Below the pieces are notes generated by a model. It saw only the letters and a list, made by a program, of their open reading frames with translations, ran no database searches and had not been told where the DNA came from. Both the position numbers and the translations under genes were made by a program. 8,490 nt of DNA, taken from positions 1-8,490 of the forward strand of contig CAJWPV010000042.1 of the NCBI GenBank assembly GCA_913045395.1, written 5' to 3'. Shown in pieces: positions 1-6,978 of this stretch. Position 1 is the stretch's first letter; every line of letters starts with the position of its first letter. This DNA comes from an uncultured Verrucomicrobiota bacterium. Its GTDB lineage: Bacteria; Verrucomicrobiota; Verrucomicrobiia; Limisphaerales; UBA1096.

Positions 1-1101
1 CGCCCGCTGGTACGGAAGCTGTACGGCTATGTGCCGGGCGAACAACCGAAAATTCCCGGGCTCATCAAGCTCAACACCAACGAGAACCCCGCGCCGCCCT
101 CGCCCAGGGTCATCCGCGCCATCCGCTCGGCTGCCGATGAGCGGTTGCGGCTCTACCCCAACCCAAGCGCGCAACCGCTGCGCGAGGCCTTGGCCAAGTT
201 CCACGGCTGCAAGCCCGAAAACATCATCGTCGGCAACGGCTCCGATGAGCTGCTCGCCCTGGCCACCCGCGCATTCGTCGAGCCGCGTCAGCAAGGCACA
301 CAAACCAGACGGCAAGTTGCAAGACAAACCATCCAGTACTTCACGCCAAGTTACTCACTCTACCCCATCCTCGCAAACATACACGGTGCGCACCGAAACG
401 AATTCAAACTATCCCACAGCTTCGAGCTGCCAGGCAACGATGCCCTGCGCACGGGCAACTGGAATTTCAACGCGGCCCTGAGCTACATCACCACGCCGAA
501 CGCACCCAGCGGCCGAGGCTACGCGACGCGAGCCTTGGCCAAGCTCTGCGAGGCGCAAAAAGGCGTGACGATACTGGACGAGGCGTACGCCGATTTTGCC
601 GCCGAGAATGCGATGCGCCTAACCAAGCGCTATCCATATGTTCTTGTGTCCCGCACGTTTAGCAAGGCTTACTCGCTTTGCTTTCAGCGCATAGGCTACT
701 TCGTCGGCCACTCTGTACTCATCGGGGCGCTGGACAGGATACGGGATAGCTACAACGTTAATGGCCTTGGCCAAGTGGCGGCGCTGGCCACGCTCTCGGA
801 CATCGGCCACTACCGAAAGCAGTTCGAGCGCATCGTTGAATTAAGGGCCAAGACCACCGAGTCGCTGGAGGCGCTTGGCTTCGAGGTGATCCCCAGCCAG
901 ACTAACTTCATTTTTACCAGACCGACCGGTCTCATCGCAGCCGATTGGTTTCAGCAATTGCGGAAACGAAACATCCTGACTCGTTGGTTTGATTCTCAGA
1001 AAGTTCGGAACCACCTGCGAGTGACCATCGGCACCGAGGTGGAGATGAGTAAATTTCTCGCAGCAACCCGGGACATCCGGCGAGCCAACAGGCCAACATG
1101 A
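1..1101 (+). CDS. hisC: Histidinol-phosphate aminotransferase, 5' end cut by window
   Basis: PLP-dependent class I/II aminotransferase that converts imidazole-acetol phosphate and glutamate to histidinol phosphate in histidine synthesis; cytosolic. The frame is open to base 1 and the bases before the GTG at 31 already encode typical HisC sequence (RPLVRKLYGYVPGEQ), so that GTG is an internal Val and the true start lies upstream. Visible are LNTNENP (about codons 25-31), NGSDELL, YFTPSYSLYP, a TPNAPSG loop, LDEAYADF and the PLP lysine in TFSKAYSL (Lys codon 664-666), then an Arg in QRIGY. 366 residues are visible, slightly long for the family, apparently because of about 14 extra Gln/Arg/Thr-rich residues after AFVEP (about bases 285-328). 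The segment after the lysine reads SLCFQRIGY rather than the commoner SLAGLRVGY. The stop overlaps the next gene's start (ATGA, 1098-1101), so translation is probably coupled. Family assignment is firm. Confidence 0.95.
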   Translation, partial: RPLVRKLYGYVPGEQPKIPGLIKLNTNENPAPPSPRVIRAIRSAADERLRLYPNPSAQPLREALAKFHGCKPENIIVGNGSDELLALATRAFVEPRQQGTQTRRQVARQTIQYFTPSYSLYPILANIHGAHRNEFKLSHSFELPGNDALRTGNWNFNAALSYITTPNAPSGRGYATRALAKLCEAQKGVTILDEAYADFAAENAMRLTKRYPYVLVSRTFSKAYSLCFQRIGYFVGHSVLIGALDRIRDSYNVNGLGQVAALATLSDIGHYRKQFERIVELRAKTTESLEALGFEVIPSQTNFIFTRPTGLIAADWFQQLRKRNILTRWFDSQKVRNHLRVTIGTEVEMSKFLAATRDIRRANRPT

Positions 1102-1790
1102 ACGCGGTGACAACCAAATTGCAGGCCTCCCCGCTCCTTGCCAGAGTGCTGCCGTTTGCGATTTTCCTCGTGCTGACCTCTTGCCAGGGAAGCCTTGGCA
1201 CAGAATCGCACTTCTGGGTGTATCTGGCCAAGTGCGTTGTCGGGGCCTGGTTGATACGGGTCACTTGGCCACTGGTGTCCGAGATGCGATGGGTGATCAG
1301 TTTCGAGGCGTTGCTTGCCGGGACACTGGTTTTTGTGATCTGGGTGGCGCTGGATATCCCGTACCCCAGATTGAGTCAGTCGGACCCTTCATGGAACCCC
1401 CACGAACAGTTCGACTCGGCCCCCATGATGGCATGGTTTTTCATCGCTGTGCGAATCACCGGTTCGACGCTGCTTGTACCGCTGCTTGAGGAGGTGTTTT
1501 ACCGCTCCTTCCTGTACCGTTACATTCTGGCCCCGAACTGGATGTTCACCGCGCACAACCAGTTCAACACGAAGGCATTTCTGGCCACGTCAATCATCTT
1601 CGGACTGACTCATCCAGAGCACTGGCTGGCTGGCATTCTTTGCGGCATGATTTACCAGTTGCTGGTGATCCGCACGAACCGAATTGGTGACGCCATCACC
1701 GCGCACGCCACGACCAACTTTCTGCTTGGGATTTGGGTGGTTACCCAGGGGTTCGGCCACGCCGAAAAGTCCCAGTGGCACTTCTGGTGA
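1098..1790 (+). CDS. CPBP/CAAX-type intramembrane protease, exosortase-associated type
   Basis: Predicted multi-spanning inner-membrane protein of 230 residues with the three CPBP (Abi/CAAX) motifs: E131-E132-V-F-Y-R136, F168-x3-H172 and H203-x3-N207. These glutamates and histidines form the glutamic-protease active site in Rce1-type enzymes. Hydrophobic segments lie at about 16-30, 41-60, 70-86, 112-130, 160-171, 176-192 and 204-217. The order, size and a C-terminus ending W-H-F-W resemble the 'CAAX prenyl protease-related' family that accompanies exosortase/PEP-CTERM protein sorting; this is from memory of the family, not a search. The start is the ATG in the ATGA overlap with hisC. It would cleave a membrane or lipoprotein-like substrate that cannot be named here, and no exosortase gene is in the window. 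The CPBP call is firm; the exosortase link is moderate. Confidence 0.88.
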   Translation: MNAVTTKLQASPLLARVLPFAIFLVLTSCQGSLGTESHFWVYLAKCVVGAWLIRVTWPLVSEMRWVISFEALLAGTLVFVIWVALDIPYPRLSQSDPSWNPHEQFDSAPMMAWFFIAVRITGSTLLVPLLEEVFYRSFLYRYILAPNWMFTAHNQFNTKAFLATSIIFGLTHPEHWLAGILCGMIYQLLVIRTNRIGDAITAHATTNFLLGIWVVTQGFGHAEKSQWHFW

Positions 1791-1794
1791 TCCA

Positions 1795-2787
1795 TTGAAC
1801 ACAAAACCACCACCACCCGCCGGTTCGCCGAGCAAGTTGCGATCCGGCCAGGACCCGAAAACCAACGCCTACAGACTCGTTCACGGGCAGGCGGATGGCT
1901 GGAAGGATTTATACGTTGATCGTCTGGGCGATTTTTTGCTGATGCAGTCACCCCTGCCACTCTCAGAGTTGCAGGTCGACGCCACAAAAAAGTGGAAGAA
2001 CGCGCTCAAGATCAAGGGTGTTTACTACAAGAAACTGAACCGGCTAGTGCAGCAGAGCACCCCAGCTTCCGCCTCGCCCCGACTCATCATGGGCCTGGAG
2101 GCGCCGGATGAGTTTGAAGTAATGGAGAATGGCCTGAAGTACCACTTGAGCCTGAAGCAGGGTTACTCGACCGGGCTGTTTCTCGACATGAGAGAGAACC
2201 GCCAGCGCATTCTGGCAAATCACATTAAACCCGGGTTCACTCTGTTTAATTCCGCTCCCGGCACCATCACGATGCTGAATATTTTCTCGTACACCTGCTC
2301 GTTCTCGGTCTGTGCCGCCCGTATGGGAGCCACAACCGTCAACCTCGACCTTTCACGCAAATACCTCGACTGGGGCCGGGATAATTTCCGACTCAACCAA
2401 GTCAATCCCAAGGATCACGATTTCATCTACGGAGACGCACTCGAGTGGATAAAGCGCTTGGTCAAGCGCGGAGACAAGTATGATTTAGTCGTCCTCGATC
2501 CACCCACTTTTTCGCGCTCGAAGCAGTCCGGGGTATTCATGGCCAAGCGGGACTACGGCAACCTGGCCAAGGCAGCTACACCCCTGGTTCGAAAAGGCGG
2601 AGTACTACTTGCCTGCTGCAATGCAGCAGGATTGGGTAACGCAAGGTTCAGGGAAGAAGTCAGGAGAGGTGTTCGATCCTGCGGTAGAAAAATTGCCCTT
2701 TCATTTTCAGCAATGCAGCCCCCGGATTTTCCGATCACCAAAAATGAATCCGCATACCTTAAGGTGTCTTGGCTGCGACTGGACTAA
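1795..2787 (+). CDS. RlmI-like class I SAM-dependent methyltransferase without PUA domain
   Basis: 330 residues from a TTG at 1795. That start is chosen because the frame upstream lies inside the protease gene, and GGTGA (1786-1790) sits 4 bases before it. Residues 24-50 (TNAYRLVHGQADG...DLYVDRLGDFLL) match the EEHEE-type linker that follows the PUA domain in E. coli RlmI (23S rRNA m5C1962 methyltransferase), so this protein begins where the PUA domain would end. Next come GLFLDMRENR (127-136), the Rossmann SAM-binding segment LNIFSYTCSFS (161-171), acidic D185, GDALEW (213-218), DPPTF (235-239) and a C-terminal QPPDFPI...AYLKVSWL that also aligns with RlmI. At the E. coli SCS segment it has ACCNAAG, with the cysteines one or two positions earlier. 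The likely substrate is rRNA, but site and base are not settled. It ends 3 bases before the convergent pseudopilin gene. Confidence 0.85.
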   Translation: MNTKPPPPAGSPSKLRSGQDPKTNAYRLVHGQADGWKDLYVDRLGDFLLMQSPLPLSELQVDATKKWKNALKIKGVYYKKLNRLVQQSTPASASPRLIMGLEAPDEFEVMENGLKYHLSLKQGYSTGLFLDMRENRQRILANHIKPGFTLFNSAPGTITMLNIFSYTCSFSVCAARMGATTVNLDLSRKYLDWGRDNFRLNQVNPKDHDFIYGDALEWIKRLVKRGDKYDLVVLDPPTFSRSKQSGVFMAKRDYGNLAKAATPLVRKGGVLLACCNAAGLGNARFREEVRRGVRSCGRKIALSFSAMQPPDFPITKNESAYLKVSWLRLD

Positions 2788-2790
2788 AAC

Positions 2791-3690
2791 TCAGCGCCAG
2801 GACTTATAGTCACTCAACAGATCGTTGTGCGGCTTGTTGTCGTTGTTCCAGCGACGGAGCGACCTGAAGCTGCGTTCATGAAGTCGTGCCCGATCGACCC
2901 CCTCGACGTGGCCGTCGCAGAAGGCGATGTTGTACAAGCCATCGTGTCGCGCGATGCTGGCATCAATGATCTTGCCGCTCAACGGATATGCTTTGCGCTG
3001 GACAAAATTGCGGTAGTTGATGTCCAGATGCGCCATCCCGCTGGCGCCTTCCTCGCCGTCCCGGTCGTACAACATTTTGATCATCGGCTTGGTCAGCCAA
3101 ATCAGTGTGGCATCCCCAATGCCGATCATGTTTGCGGTCGAGCGAACGTCCCCGTCCGAGATTCTTGAGCCTTCTGTAGGTATATCGCTCAAATCCCCGC
3201 TGATCAGCGTGTGACTGAAATTACCGCCGAGGCCGAGGCTACTGTAGCCAAGTTTCACGCCAAAAGCATTGTACCCGTAACTGCCCAGCGCAACGCCCTT
3301 ATCATTGCCCGGTATCGTCACGCCCTTGTAGTCCGAACAGGTGAAAGGGGCATTCTCAGCCCACTCGACCCCGATGTAGGGCAGAAGGCGCTCGTGCCAG
3401 TACTGCTGGTTCCTGCCTTCGGCGTCGGCCGGATCGAAATTGTAGACGGGATAATGACCGCGATCACCGACGTATGAGTTGAGCGCAATGCCGTATTGGC
3501 GAAGGTTGCTCTTGCAGGCGATGGAACGCGCCGCGCTCTTGGCCTGAATGAGGGAAGGAAGCATTAACGCCGCGAGAATGGCGATGATCGCAATCACGAC
3601 AAGCAACTCTATGAGGGTAAATCCACCCTTCACCCCCCCCTTATCCACAGAGGGACGCCGCCTTAGGCGTTTGGTTGCCTGCATTTTCAT
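2791..3690 (-). CDS. Type II secretion-like pseudopilin, H-X9-DG family
   Basis: 299 residues from ATG 3690, 4 bases after the upstream gene's stop; ATG 3684 and an upstream TTG at 3711 (overlapping that gene) are alternatives. A basic leader (KRLRRR) precedes the prepilin peptidase site G23|F24-TLIE28 with the conserved Glu at +5, followed by one hydrophobic helix (about 29-48, [17 protein letters not shown]) and the usual [15 protein letters not shown] stretch. The C-terminus carries H249-x9-D259-G260 ([12 protein letters not shown]), then [14 protein letters not shown], which marks the H-X9-DG processing-associated family very abundant in planctomycetes and verrucomicrobia. These are thought to be membrane-anchored, exported pseudopilin-like proteins of unknown role. 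The leader contains an 8-G tract (coding strand; 3633-3640). It probably forms an operon with the secreted protein upstream. Confidence 0.9.
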   Translation of the reverse strand: MKMQATKRLRRRPSVDKGGVKGGFTLIELLVVIAIIAILAALMLPSLIQAKSAARSIACKSNLRQYGIALNSYVGDRGHYPVYNFDPADAEGRNQQYWHERLLPYIGVEWAENAPFTCSDYKGVTIPGNDKGVALGSYGYNAFGVKLGYSSLGLGGNFSHTLISGDLSDIPTEGSRISDGDVRSTANMIGIGDATLIWLTKPMIKMLYDRDGEEGASGMAHLDINYRNFVQRKAYPLSGKIIDASIARHDGLYNIAFCDGHVEGVDRARLHERSFRSLRRWNNDNKPHNDLLSDYKSWR

Positions 3691-3694
3691 TCCG

Positions 3695-4843
3695 TCATTC
3701 CAGTGACACAATCCGGTAAAACCGGCTTGTTTTGGAGGAAATATCGTCTAACGCAAAGTTTCCGGTCGTTGTTTTCAAGTCCCTCCAACCGTTCACGGCC
3801 AGATCTTCGCTGTATTGCACCAGATATTCAACAGTATTTTCAGCTTTTTCCCAACTCAATAAAACCCGGTCTCCTTTGACATCTAGGGAAATTTCAAGAC
3901 CCTCCACTGCTTGGGGCACTACGCTGGTCTCACCGTGGTTGTTTTCAAACTGTCGCCACATGGCACTTGCTGCTGAAAACTCATCTGGAAGAGGCACAGT
4001 ATCTTGCACGGAGCTAATCTGGGCAACGATTCCCATGTCCTTGCTAAGCCAGTAGTAATTACGGACGTAGTCAGTTGAGGCTTTTTGCCAGTCATCTATC
4101 AATCCTGGTATTGTTATGAAAGTGTCGTACTGGACCAATTCGTTGACTCGCAGGCAGTCATGAAAACCAAGTCCGGGCAGAATAATGATGCCATGTCCGT
4201 CAACCACCATTTCAGATTGGTAGACCAGCTTGGTCGGAGCCTCGATGGTTCCCAATTCGAACATCGACTGGCGAGTGACAAATTCGAACGTAGTATTGGC
4301 GTTCCAAGAGTCGCCGAAGTTAATGACTGCTGGAAAGTCATTCAACCGGGTGCTGAATGGGATTGCTGGATTCTCCTCGTCGATGCTGTCGTCGTAAAAA
4401 CCGTACACATCCCGCCCTCTCGAGGCACTCACATCAAGGAACATGCTTTTCTGTTTACCGGAAGAATCAAACGTCGCCCGCTCCACGATCGTCGCCCCCT
4501 CGAATTCAACGTCCGTGTCGATCTCGCCCGGGCGAACATAATCAAACCTTATAACCTCCTCCTCCGGCCCTTCGCGAAAATCCCACGCCTGATCCTCCCC
4601 CGCCTCACCAATGTATTCAAACACGTCCACCTCCTCCCGGGTCGCATCGGAAAAATGGCCGACAAAGTTGGAGTACATTTTGTAGTATTGCCCCTCCTTA
4701 CTGAACATGTCCTTGGCCGTGATGGTGATCTGCCCGAGCGACATGGCCGGAGCAAGCAGCAGCGCTGAATAAAACGACAGGCAAACGACGCAGCGCTTGG
4801 TCAAGCGACCGGTTATATTTTCTGATGAATTAAATTTTATCAT
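3695..4843 (-). CDS. Secreted protein of unknown function with C-terminal Fn3-like domain
   Basis: 382 residues. The N-terminus is a Sec signal peptide: basic TKR, hydrophobic [17 protein letters not shown], probable cleavage near SLG37|Q38. The central region (about 40-315) is acidic and aromatic-rich with no motif I recognise; it reads like a beta-rich extracellular domain. The last 65 residues (about 318-382: [20 protein letters not shown]...W-R-D-L...[10 protein letters not shown]) match the short fibronectin-III-like C-terminal domain repeated in many verrucomicrobial secreted proteins. There is no PEP-CTERM tail. The ATG at 4843 is the only start giving a full signal peptide; no clear ribosome-binding site precedes it (AATCCAG), and the bases just upstream are A/T-rich. 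Base composition looks lower in GC than hisC or accA by eye. It is followed 4 bases later by the pseudopilin, so the two may be exported or assembled together (inference). Confidence 0.8.
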   Translation of the reverse strand: MIKFNSSENITGRLTKRCVVCLSFYSALLLAPAMSLGQITITAKDMFSKEGQYYKMYSNFVGHFSDATREEVDVFEYIGEAGEDQAWDFREGPEEEVIRFDYVRPGEIDTDVEFEGATIVERATFDSSGKQKSMFLDVSASRGRDVYGFYDDSIDEENPAIPFSTRLNDFPAVINFGDSWNANTTFEFVTRQSMFELGTIEAPTKLVYQSEMVVDGHGIIILPGLGFHDCLRVNELVQYDTFITIPGLIDDWQKASTDYVRNYYWLSKDMGIVAQISSVQDTVPLPDEFSAASAMWRQFENNHGETSVVPQAVEGLEISLDVKGDRVLLSWEKAENTVEYLVQYSEDLAVNGWRDLKTTTGNFALDDISSKTSRFYRIVSLE

Positions 4844-4984
4844 CTGGATTTACAAAAAAGCATCACTCATGCCACGTACTCCCGGCTTGGTTTACCTGCT
4901 TCCCGCGGCAAACTATGCACGGCAAAACATCGCCCTGCGCGACAAACACGCAGTCCGCGTGGCGAAGACACCTGGAATCTAAAA

Positions 4985-4999
4985 CCCGGCAATGCCGGG
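4985..4999 (-). terminator. GC hairpin with T-run on the minus strand, candidate terminator
   Basis: CCCGGC-AAT-GCCGGG gives a perfect 6-bp stem with a 3-base loop. Read on the minus strand it is followed at once by TTTT (4984-4981), the form of a weak Rho-independent terminator; on the plus strand there is no T-run. No minus-strand gene ends here, since accA to the right is on the plus strand. If real it would stop antisense transcripts leaving accA or insulate the minus-strand gene at 4843. It may equally be a chance hairpin. Confidence 0.3.
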
Positions 5000-5020
5000 G
5001 TCAACATTTCCCGATTCGGG

Positions 5021-5048
5021 TTGCACCTCGGCCGCGTCCCACTAATAT
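5021..5048 (+). promoter_or_regulatory. Candidate sigma-70-type promoter for accA
   Basis: TTGCAC (5021-5026), a 16-base spacer, then TAATAT (5043-5048). The -35 matches the consensus in 3 of 6 positions and the -10 in 4 of 6, so the case rests mainly on position: transcription would begin near 5055, giving a leader of roughly 23 bases before the ATG at 5078. It is the best such pair I saw in the 234-base spacer, but it is weak evidence. Confidence 0.35.
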
Positions 5049-5056
5049 CCGGCCAA

Positions 5057-5068
5057 GCGGCTAGCCGC
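5057..5068. repeat. 12-bp perfect palindrome in the accA leader, possible operator
   Basis: GCGGCTAGCCGC is self-complementary over 12 bases. It lies 9 bases after the candidate -10 box and ends 9 bases before the accA ATG, where a repressor dyad or a small leader hairpin (GCGG stem, CTAG loop) could act on transcription start or ribosome access. It does not match the FapR operator as I recall it. Function is unproven. Confidence 0.35.
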
Positions 5069-5077
5069 AAAACCGGA

Positions 5078-6061
5078 ATGAAAAACCACCTCGATTTTGA
5101 GCAGCCCATAGTTGACCTTCAAGCAAAACTCGACGCGCTGACAAAAACCTCTCTTCCCGAGGGTGTGAAGGTGGATTTCAGGGACGAAGCAGACCAGATC
5201 CGCGCCAAGATCGAGGAAACCCGCAATAGCATCTACTCGAACCTCTCCTCCTGGCAGCGTGTGCAACTCGCCCGTCACCCTCGCCGCCCCTACACTCTCG
5301 ACTACATCCGGAACGCCTTTGACGACTTCACCGAGTTGCACGGCGACCGACTCTACTCCGATGATAAGGCGCTGGTCAGTGGCTTTGCTTCACTCAACGG
5401 TGAACGGCTAATGGTGATGGGCACCCAAAAGGGACGCGACACCAAGGAGAACGTCATTCGCAACTTCGGATGCGCCCACCCCGAGGGCTACCGCAAGGCG
5501 TTGCGATTGATGAAACTTGCCAGCAAATTCGGGTTGCCCGTGATCACTATCATCGACACGGCCGGAGCATTTCCAGGCATCGGCGCCGAGGAACGCCACA
5601 TCGCCAAGGCCATTGCCGTCAATCTGCGCGAAATGATGACACTCAAGGTGCCCATCATCGCCGTGGTCATCGGCGAGGGCGGCTCCGGAGGGGCACTGGG
5701 TATCGGCGTGGCTGACCGCGTCCTCATTCTTGAGAACGCCTACTACTCGGTCATCAGCCCGGAAGGTTGCGCCTCCATCCTGTGGAAGGATCGCGCCGCC
5801 GCACCCGACGCTGCCGATGCCCTCAAGATCACCCCCGAGCATTTGAAAAAATTCGGCCTTGTGGATGAAATCATCCCCGAGCCGCTCGGCGGGGCGCACA
5901 ACGACCCGGAAGCCACTGCGGCCACACTGAAGAAACATCTCCTCAAACACCTTAAGGCACTCAAGCTGATGCCGTCGAAAAAACGACTCGACGCCCGGTA
6001 CAAAAAATTCCGCGACCACGGACAGTTTAAGGAAGAGTCGCTGGACAAGGCGGCCAGCTAA
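5078..6061 (+). CDS. accA: Acetyl-CoA carboxylase carboxyltransferase subunit alpha
   Basis: 327 residues, close to the 319 of E. coli AccA and collinear with it. With AccD it transfers the carboxyl group from carboxybiotin to acetyl-CoA, making malonyl-CoA for fatty-acid synthesis in the cytosol. Landmarks are the N-terminal LDFEQPI helix (5-11), WQRVQLARHPRRPYTLDY (59-76), KGRDTKENVIRNFG (118-131), the HPEGYRKALRLM segment (134-145), DTAGAFPGIGAEER (160-173), the glycine-rich GEGGSGGALGIGV (199-211) that forms the oxyanion-stabilising site, YSVISPEGCASILWK (223-237) and IPEPLGGAH (266-274). ATG 5078 is chosen because it gives the family N-terminus MKNHLDFEQP; the frame is open upstream to a TTG at 5021, but that stretch is not conserved and overlaps the candidate promoter. 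It stands alone, with no accD nearby, and its stop overlaps the stop of the convergent metallophosphoesterase gene. Confidence 0.97.
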   Translation: MKNHLDFEQPIVDLQAKLDALTKTSLPEGVKVDFRDEADQIRAKIEETRNSIYSNLSSWQRVQLARHPRRPYTLDYIRNAFDDFTELHGDRLYSDDKALVSGFASLNGERLMVMGTQKGRDTKENVIRNFGCAHPEGYRKALRLMKLASKFGLPVITIIDTAGAFPGIGAEERHIAKAIAVNLREMMTLKVPIIAVVIGEGGSGGALGIGVADRVLILENAYYSVISPEGCASILWKDRAAAPDAADALKITPEHLKKFGLVDEIIPEPLGGAHNDPEATAATLKKHLLKHLKALKLMPSKKRLDARYKKFRDHGQFKEESLDKAAS

Positions 6062-6978
6062 TCGCCCTTCCCCGCTAACGGCAGAGTCATGTTTTTCTGC
6101 CGGCCAAACCCCTTGATCTCCAGCCGGTCTGCGTGGACGTTCACGATGGCGTAGGCCGTCTCCTCCGTGTCCACCATCCCCGTAAACGTCACAAAGTGCC
6201 GCTTGGCCAAGAAGCCGTAATTACCCGCGTGATTGTGCCCGTTCATGTAGGCCACTACGCCTTGGCTCTCCTCCACCACGGCCAGCACCTCGCCAGCATT
6301 CCACAGGTTGTGCACGTTTTCCGGGTACACGGGGAAATGGCAGAACAAGATCACCTTTTCCCCTGCCCGCTCGGCCTCGCCCAGCGCCTTCTTCAACCAA
6401 GCGAGTTGTGCCTGCCCAACGGCTCCGTTCCAGGTCGGCGTGCCGCTTGACAGTTTCCTGTGAATCACCTCGGCGGCCTTGTGGCGTGGGTCACTCGCCG
6501 GATAGGCGTGCAGGCTGACGTCGTTTCCGTCTAGCGCAATGAAGCGATAACCTTGATAACGAAACTGGTAGTACCGGGACTTGAGACCAAGCGCCGCGGG
6601 CACCTTGGCCTTGAAGTTATCGGCCACTTCAAAATCGTGATTTCCGAGGACGTGGTAATGGTCGGCCTTGAGCTTGTCGTAGATCGGCACCACGTCCGCA
6701 AAGCTCTTGAAGTCGCGGTCGATGAAGTCGCCGAGGTGGACGACAAACTGCAAGTCGAGCCGGTTCAAGTGCTCGACACACGCCGTCAGTTTTTTCGGCG
6801 ACAACGCGTACTGACGTGCCGCCGTCTTCGGCACCTTGATGTTGCAGTATTGGCAGTCGGCAATCACGCCAAAGGAAAAAAGCGGTCTGCTACTGCGCTG
6901 GGCCAGCACCGAATCCCGCGCACAAAGCCAGGTGCCGAGGCAAGCCGCTAAACCCAGCATCATTGTCCGCCGCTTCAT
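6058..6978 (-). CDS. Exported metallophosphoesterase, ADPRibase-Mn-like
   Basis: 306 residues from ATG 6978, which overlaps the upstream stop as ATGA; the frame continues upstream of this ATG without family similarity. Calcineurin-like motifs are all present: D41-C-Q43, G83-D84-F-I-D, G112-N-H-D115, H214 in CHFPVYP and G247-H-N-H250, so a two-metal site is intact. The context GVIADCQYC..., R..Y..S..KL and FVVHLGDFIDRD resembles the Mn-dependent ADP-ribose/CDP-alcohol diphosphatase family, which cleaves ADP-ribose, CDP-choline or similar diphosphates. The N-terminus (KRRTMMLGLAACLGTWL...SVLAQ) is a signal peptide. The RRTMML run hints at Tat export, and LAAC (10-13) is a possible lipobox though the hydrophobic stretch before it is short. 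It therefore probably acts outside the cytoplasm. Substrate is inferred from family resemblance only. Confidence 0.88.
   Translation of the reverse strand: MKRRTMMLGLAACLGTWLCARDSVLAQRSSRPLFSFGVIADCQYCNIKVPKTAARQYALSPKKLTACVEHLNRLDLQFVVHLGDFIDRDFKSFADVVPIYDKLKADHYHVLGNHDFEVADNFKAKVPAALGLKSRYYQFRYQGYRFIALDGNDVSLHAYPASDPRHKAAEVIHRKLSSGTPTWNGAVGQAQLAWLKKALGEAERAGEKVILFCHFPVYPENVHNLWNAGEVLAVVEESQGVVAYMNGHNHAGNYGFLAKRHFVTFTGMVDTEETAYAIVNVHADRLEIKGFGRQKNMTLPLAGKGD

Noticed and set aside
29..481. 150-codon plus-strand frame overlapping hisC in another phase
   Set aside because: Ser/Pro/Thr/Arg-rich low-complexity translation typical of a GC-rich shadow frame; hisC motifs are in the neighbouring frame.
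1684..1794. Upstream extension of the methyltransferase frame to a TTG at 1684
   Set aside because: This part lies inside the conserved C-terminal part of the membrane protease and its translation is not methyltransferase-like; TTG 1795 fits better.
3641..3649. TTATCCACA, a perfect DnaA-box match
   Set aside because: Single copy inside a coding gene, encoding Val-Asp-Lys in the pseudopilin leader. No cluster of boxes or AT-rich unwinding region nearby, so not an origin.
4085..4768. 227-codon plus-strand frame opposite the secreted protein
   Set aside because: Translation has no recognisable domain, and the minus strand has a clean signal peptide, an Fn3-like end and an operon partner; it is a shadow of that gene.
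4844..4920. Promoter for the secreted-protein gene on the minus strand
   Set aside because: Only an isolated TGTAAAT-like element 4 bases before the ATG was seen, with no -35 partner; too weak to list as a feature.
5408..6019. 203-codon minus-strand frame opposite accA
   Set aside because: accA is unmistakable in the other strand; the antisense frame is rich in His, Asp and Gly as expected from reading GC-rich codons backwards.
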